Source: JBEHYA01 sp048498415 (lineage in GTDB: Bacteria; Pseudomonadota; Alphaproteobacteria; UBA9219; RGZA01). Taken from it: DNA of 19,845 nt. Position numbers and translations under genes: made by a program. Under the pieces are notes generated by a model that ran no database searches, was not told the origin of the DNA, and saw only the letters and a program-made list of their open reading frames with translations. The stretch lies in NCBI GenBank assembly GCA_048498415.1, contig JBEHYA010000032.1, forward strand, positions 1 through 19,845, read 5' to 3'. Positions 15,862 through 19,845 of the stretch are shown piece after piece; the stretch's first letter is position 1, and each line of letters starts with the position of its first letter.

Positions 15862-17439
15862 TTATTTCGCGCAAACGCGTTCGTAGTAACTGAACTTGAA
15901 CACGCCCGGCCCCGCTTCGCTGACCGGCGCGCGCGGCGCAATCGCCGGCGGCCAGGGCACGATGCGGGTCTTATGTTTATAGCAGCGGTGGAATTCCTCT
16001 GTCGCCTGTAATTCGGCGTCGCTCGCCAGCACGGGCGTGCCGGGGCCGTAATCACCCGCCGCGCTGGATAATATGATATAATCGGGCTTGCGGCGCAGCA
16101 CATAGGCGCCGTCCCCCTTGGTATGGCCGACCACGCCCTGCCATTTCAGCCCCAGCTTGGGCGCCGGCCGCTTGGCGATATCCCGGTCGTTGAGCCCCAG
16201 CATATCAATAAAATTTTTATCGAGGTTGCTATAAGGCAGCCCGCCCGCCGCATTGAGGGCAATCAGCGAACCTTTTTTCCAGTCTTTGCTCACCACCACA
16301 TCGCCCACCTGCAGGCCGGCAATGGCGGTCACATCCAGGGAACGCATGCTTTGCGGGATGATGAGATTGAGAGCGAGCAGAATAAAAACAGCACCGAACA
16401 CAGCAGGCGTGTTGCGCACATACAAATCCCGCGCAGCCAATGCAATGGCGGTGATGCAGAATGGCAGCCACGGCAGCATGAAACGCGCGCCCGGCATGAA
16501 GTCGCCGCCCACATAAATTATATAGGCCGCCCCCAGCAGGAGCGATACGCCCAGCCAGATGGCAACCTGCCGCCAGCTGGAAAATAAACCGTAGATCACT
16601 GCGATGATCCCGGCATCGAGCAGCCACGGGGAATCCGCGAGGGCGGTTGCGATGTAACTGATGCCATTGCCCGCATTGGCCGCCATGGAGCCCACGACTT
16701 TCGCGTAAAAGGTATTGGGCAGCACGTCGCCGTAATTTAAATAGCGCCACAGCGTTTGCAGGGCTAAAAAGCCCGCAAATATCGCGCTAAACAGCAGAAA
16801 GTTGCCGGGCTTGCGGGGCGTTTTAATGAGCCATGCGAGCGCGGCCGCCGCGGCGAACACAGATGTATCCAGCCGGCAAAACGCGGCGAGGGAAAACAGG
16901 CAGGCGCTTGTTACAATCGCGCGGCGATCCGGCGCTTCGTCTCTCAGCATGGCCGGCAGCATGGATGCGATTGAGAGCATAAGGAGCATGACGGTTACCG
17001 CCGGCTCCAGCCCGCCCCACACCCACATGATCAAATTGCCGTAGCTGGCCGCCAGCAGCGCCATGATGAGCGCCAGCGGTTTTTCCATCTGCCTGCCGAA
17101 CGCGATGTAACAGGTAAGGCCGAAGGCGGCGTAGCACAAAAGGTTCACAAGGTGCATGGCATCCAGCAAATCCATGCCCAGCCAGCCGAACGGGACAATC
17201 AGGAACAAATGCAGCGGGCTGGTGAAACCTTCCACATGCTCCCCCACATTCCAGCTCAGCGTGCCATGCTGGATGAAATTGGCGGCGTAGCGCAGCACGA
17301 TATAGGCATCGTCATAGGTGAACTGGTTATAGCCGACGAGGCGCGAGAAACACAGCCACAGGCTGAGGCCGGCAAAGGCCCACAGCCATAATTTGCCCAT
17401 GGGTTTATCGAAAAAAGATGAGGGTGCGGGGGGAGTCAT
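15862..17439 (-). CDS. AftB-like GT-C membrane glycosyltransferase (probable arabinofuranosyltransferase family)
   Basis: A 525-residue polytopic protein. Motifs visible in order: FTYDDAYIVLRYA with the Asp43-Asp44 pair expected to be catalytic, GEHVEGFTSPL at 66-76, GGLE at 142-145, RLDTSVF at 189-195, PNTFYAK at 241-247 and GGDFMPGARF at 311-320. A soluble C-terminal domain with scattered Cys follows. This motif series matches the family of the mycobacterial arabinofuranosyltransferase AftB (Rv3805c) and its many Gram-negative relatives, which use decaprenyl-phosphate-linked pentose as donor. The UbiA-type DPPR synthase-like gene lies two genes upstream, which fits that donor. The stop of the epimerase and the ATG are adjacent (TAAATG). 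The acceptor cannot be deduced; the specific sugar is inference. Confidence 0.8.
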   Translation of the reverse strand: MTPPAPSSFFDKPMGKLWLWAFAGLSLWLCFSRLVGYNQFTYDDAYIVLRYAANFIQHGTLSWNVGEHVEGFTSPLHLFLIVPFGWLGMDLLDAMHLVNLLCYAAFGLTCYIAFGRQMEKPLALIMALLAASYGNLIMWVWGGLEPAVTVMLLMLSIASMLPAMLRDEAPDRRAIVTSACLFSLAAFCRLDTSVFAAAAALAWLIKTPRKPGNFLLFSAIFAGFLALQTLWRYLNYGDVLPNTFYAKVVGSMAANAGNGISYIATALADSPWLLDAGIIAVIYGLFSSWRQVAIWLGVSLLLGAAYIIYVGGDFMPGARFMLPWLPFCITAIALAARDLYVRNTPAVFGAVFILLALNLIIPQSMRSLDVTAIAGLQVGDVVVSKDWKKGSLIALNAAGGLPYSNLDKNFIDMLGLNDRDIAKRPAPKLGLKWQGVVGHTKGDGAYVLRRKPDYIILSSAAGDYGPGTPVLASDAELQATEEFHRCYKHKTRIVPWPPAIAPRAPVSEAGPGVFKFSYYERVCAK

Positions 17440-18474
17440 TTAAATTTTCTGACCGTTCTGCATGCACCATTGCACGGCCCGGCGCATACCTTCGCGCAGA
17501 CCCACCTGCGGGTTGAAGCCGAGCTCGCGTTTCGCTTTTTCAATTGAACACGCGATGGTGAGATTCATTTCCGACAGCACGTGGACTTTCTGATGGTACA
17601 AACCGACCGCCTGCAAACCGAAATCGATCCCACGCGCGATATCCGATAAAACCGGCGGTACCATCCAGTCTTTATCCGCGACCTTCATGCCGAAATCATC
17701 GCGCAGCATGGTCTTCACGGTTGAGACCACTTCGTGCATCGGGTATGCGCGTTCATCGGCCAGCCAGTAAATCTGGCCGCCGGCTCTGGGCGTGGATGCG
17801 GCTAATAAAATGCCTTGCGCCAGCTCATCCACATAGGCCATGGAGCGGCGGTTTTCAGCCGGGCCCATCAGCGGGAACTTGCCGTCGCGCACCATGCGGA
17901 AAAACTGGGTTTGCCGCGCGGGCTGCCCAGGCCCGTAAAACCACGGCGCGCGGATGATCACCAGATCCGGGTTGGCGCGGCCAAGCGCCAGCTGCAGCGC
18001 ATCTTCTTCCATGCGCATCTTGGAGCGGCCATAGCCCATATAGGGATTATACGGGCTTTCTTCCGTGAACACATCGGTGGGCGATTTGTTGGCGCCCAGC
18101 GGCGAGTTGGACGACATGATCACCACGCGCTTCAATTTAACGCGCATGGCATCGCGCAGCAGCGCGATTGCGCCATGGTGATTGACGCGTTCAAATTCTG
18201 CCGAACGCAGAAACGGGTGAATGACGCCAGCCAGGTGAACAAGTAGCCCGCCTTCAGCGCGTTTTAAAAATTCGGCGCGCGCATCGGCATCGCCCACATC
18301 GCCCGCCACCACCTGCACATTTTGCGCGCGCAGCCAGCCGGCATCTTCATGCGGCATCACAAGCGCGGTGATGGGAAGGTTGGCGGCCTTTGCGGCCAGC
18401 ACCACGCGCCGACCCAGCCAGCCATTGGCGCCGGTAATGAAAATGCCTGCAAAACCACTTAAATCCGGGCTCAC
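17440..18474 (-). CDS. NAD(P)-dependent epimerase/dehydratase (extended SDR)
   Basis: I choose the GTG at 18474, which overlaps the UbiA stop by four bases and has GGGTGGGA just upstream; a GTG at 18483 would add three residues. In the 344-residue reading, the Rossmann motif is TGANGWLG with Gly15, Gly18 and Gly21, and the catalytic pair is Tyr148 and Lys152 in YGRSK. LVHLAGVIHPF and VIMSSNSPLG mark the usual strands. The C-terminal domain carries the substrate-binding pattern with YVDELAQG and REGMRRAVQW. It probably modifies a nucleotide- or lipid-linked sugar. Its place between the DPPR synthase-like and AftB-like genes suggests it serves the same pathway, possibly as the reductase of a C2 epimerisation or in making the sugar donor. 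It is not a DprE2-like classical SDR by length or motifs. Confidence 0.82.
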   Translation of the reverse strand: MSPDLSGFAGIFITGANGWLGRRVVLAAKAANLPITALVMPHEDAGWLRAQNVQVVAGDVGDADARAEFLKRAEGGLLVHLAGVIHPFLRSAEFERVNHHGAIALLRDAMRVKLKRVVIMSSNSPLGANKSPTDVFTEESPYNPYMGYGRSKMRMEEDALQLALGRANPDLVIIRAPWFYGPGQPARQTQFFRMVRDGKFPLMGPAENRRSMAYVDELAQGILLAASTPRAGGQIYWLADERAYPMHEVVSTVKTMLRDDFGMKVADKDWMVPPVLSDIARGIDFGLQAVGLYHQKVHVLSEMNLTIACSIEKAKRELGFNPQVGLREGMRRAVQWCMQNGQKI

Positions 18475-19343
18475 AAATCCCACCCGTAGATGAGCGCGAA
18501 GAACACGACCGCCCAGCTGGCAAGCGTGAATTGCATTACGCGGTCGCGGGCGACCAGCGCCGTGGGCGCATCCCCGCCCTTCTCCACGATCACGATCTGC
18601 ATGAAACGGAAAATGCCGAGCGCGACAAAGACGGCCGTGAGTTCCACATAATCGCCGAAGCGGTCTTTACCGTAGCCAACGCAGAATAATAAATACGTCA
18701 CAAGCGTGGCCGACGAGAGCACCACGATGATGTTATCAAGAAACGGCACGGTGTAGTGGAGTAAGGCGCGGCGCGAACGCGTGGGGTCGTTATCCTGCAA
18801 TAAATCCGCGCGGCGTTTGCCGGTGACCATGAGGAGCGAGACCAGACCCGTGCACACTAAAATCCAGCTGGTGAGCGGCGCATCAATGGCAACGCCGCCC
18901 GCAATCAGGCGCAGCACAAAGCCGGAGGCCACCATGAAGAGTTCGACCAGCGGCACATGCTTGGCGCCCAGCGAATATATCAGGTTGATACCTATATATA
19001 TGGCCAAAACCAGTCCCAGCCGCCACGGCGCGGCGCTGGCATAAAATATGATCCCCGCCAGCGCGATCAGCGCGGCCATCACACCAATCGCCACCGGCAT
19101 GGCAATGGCGCCGGACGCCAAAGGCCGTGTGCGTTTTTTGGCATGCTGTTTGTCGGCATCGCGGTCACAGATATCGTTGAAAATATAGACAGCGCTGGAA
19201 ACCAGACAGAACAGCACAAACGTGACAAACGCCATGATGGCGCTGTGGCCGCTGAACATATGCCCGCCGAAAAACAGCGAGGCGAGCACGAAGATATTTT
19301 TAAGCCATTGCTGCGGGCGAAGGAGACGGATGAAGTTGTTCAT
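18471..19343 (-). CDS. UbiA-family decaprenyl-phosphate 5-phosphoribosyltransferase-like (DPPR synthase)
   Basis: A 290-residue membrane protein with about eight to nine helices. The first catalytic motif is NDICDRDAD (Asn56, Asp57, Asp60, Asp64), followed by a KKRTRPLASG segment. The later motifs are YSLGAKHVPLVELFMVASGF and VLRLIAGGV, then MVTGKRRADLLQ (172-183). This set resembles Rv3806c of Mycobacterium and the Gram-negative phosphoribosyltransferases more than menaquinone, ubiquinone or heme O enzymes. The expected reaction is transfer of 5-phosphoribose from PRPP to polyprenyl phosphate at the inner membrane, the first committed step to polyprenyl-phosphoryl ribose or arabinose. It overlaps the upstream oxidoreductase by ATGA and the downstream epimerase by GTGA, so the three are almost surely translated from one transcript. 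A matching phosphatase (Rv3807c-like) is not seen in this window. Confidence 0.85.
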   Translation of the reverse strand: MNNFIRLLRPQQWLKNIFVLASLFFGGHMFSGHSAIMAFVTFVLFCLVSSAVYIFNDICDRDADKQHAKKRTRPLASGAIAMPVAIGVMAALIALAGIIFYASAAPWRLGLVLAIYIGINLIYSLGAKHVPLVELFMVASGFVLRLIAGGVAIDAPLTSWILVCTGLVSLLMVTGKRRADLLQDNDPTRSRRALLHYTVPFLDNIIVVLSSATLVTYLLFCVGYGKDRFGDYVELTAVFVALGIFRFMQIVIVEKGGDAPTALVARDRVMQFTLASWAVVFFALIYGWDL

Positions 19344-19845
19344 GCGCCAGTCTCTGCCAGAAAATGCGCAGCGTTGCGCAGCGCAATCGCCATGATGGTA
19401 AGCTGCGGGTTCACGCCGGGGGCTTCGGGAATTAAACTGGCATCCGCAATACTTAAATTTTTCACGTCATGCACGCGGCCAAACGAATCCGCGGCGCACA
19501 CACGCGCATCGCCCATCGGGCAGCTGGAGAAAAGATGGATCGTCATCAGGCTGGCTTTGTTAAAGGGTAAGGACTCCTGCAAATCCTGCCGTGCCGCATC
19601 CATGCTTGTCCAGCCCGGATGGCCATGAATGGCGGGGATAACTTTTGTGGCCCCCGCCGCAAACATCCATTCCGCCGCATAGCCCGCGCCTTTTTGCAGC
19701 AGGGCTTTGGTGGCATAGTCGCAGCTGTAACGCACAATAGGCTCTTTGCAACCGGGAACAGCGCGGATGCTGCCCGCCGCAGGGCTGCGCGCCATGGCGT
19801 AATAACTGCCCATATGCGCCTGATGGTTCCAGTAACGCCGGCGCG
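19340..19845 (-). CDS. GMC-family FAD oxidoreductase, C-terminal part (5' end cut by window edge)
   Basis: The open frame continues to the right edge; 167 residues of the C terminus are present, and the Met codon at 19813 is internal. The GMC catalytic region is visible: HLFSSCPMG with the conserved His, then a short Rossmann-return segment VKNLSIADASLIPEAPGVNP leading to the second conserved Asn and QLTIMAIALR. Such enzymes oxidise alcohols or sugars using FAD; the substrate is not deducible from this part. It overlaps the DPPR synthase-like gene by four bases, so it is probably part of the same pathway, perhaps oxidising a lipid-linked pentose. The FAD-binding N terminus is outside the window. 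Confidence 0.88.
   Translation of the reverse strand, partial: RRRYWNHQAHMGSYYAMARSPAAGSIRAVPGCKEPIVRYSCDYATKALLQKGAGYAAEWMFAAGATKVIPAIHGHPGWTSMDAARQDLQESLPFNKASLMTIHLFSSCPMGDARVCAADSFGRVHDVKNLSIADASLIPEAPGVNPQLTIMAIALRNAAHFLAETGA

Noticed and set aside
18957..19628. 223-codon plus-strand open frame across the UbiA and GMC genes
   Set aside because: It spans two genes with strong motifs on the other strand and its translation shows no domain or membrane pattern.

Overview
This window looks like the chromosome of a GC-rich Gram-negative bacterium, most likely an alphaproteobacterium. That reading is inferred from base composition, outer-membrane and periplasmic systems, a NodT-type lipoprotein channel and a Fet4-like small permease; no rRNA or other phylogenetic marker is present. 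No tRNA, insertion sequence, integrase or CRISPR array was seen. The content is almost entirely cell-envelope, surface and export functions, and almost everything is on the minus strand except one three-gene pilus operon.

Left end (1-3920, minus): an 813-residue, low-complexity, repeat-rich protein is followed 63 bp downstream by a type I secretion-style ABC exporter that runs off the left edge. The large protein is the most unusual object here. It has no Cys or Trp, and no Lys or Arg anywhere from residue 87 to its C terminus. It also carries an Asn-rich block, an 11-residue repeat array and a 21-residue repeat array. The pair suggests an exported surface or matrix protein and its exporter.

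4162-8917: a lone receiver-domain response regulator (minus) lies divergent from a compact chaperone-usher pilus operon of the CS1/CFA-I-like (alternate) type: two small paralogous subunits and an usher (plus). The periplasmic chaperone is on the opposite strand, and its 3' end overlaps the usher's 3' end by 7 bp. The second subunit lacks the N-terminal donor-strand-like extension of the first, as expected of a tip or initiator subunit.

9003-14018 (minus): a small low-affinity iron permease-family protein, then (in transcription order) macA, macB and a NodT-type outer-membrane lipoprotein, forming a complete tripartite efflux/export pump.

14151-19845 (minus): a closely packed glycan operon. 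In transcription order it holds the C-terminal part of a GMC-family flavin oxidoreductase, a UbiA-family enzyme closely resembling decaprenyl-phosphate 5-phosphoribosyltransferase (DPPR synthase), an extended-SDR epimerase/dehydratase, an AftB-like GT-C membrane glycosyltransferase and a TMTC-like membrane/TPR glycosyltransferase. Together they suggest polyprenyl-phosphate-linked pentose (ribose/arabinose-type) synthesis and transfer to an envelope acceptor, a pathway best known from mycobacterial arabinan and from D-arabinofuranosylated Pseudomonas pilin. The oxidoreductase/SDR pair differs from the usual DprE1/DprE2 pair. The acceptor is unknown; the pilins and the Asn/Thr-rich exported protein in this window are candidates only by proximity.
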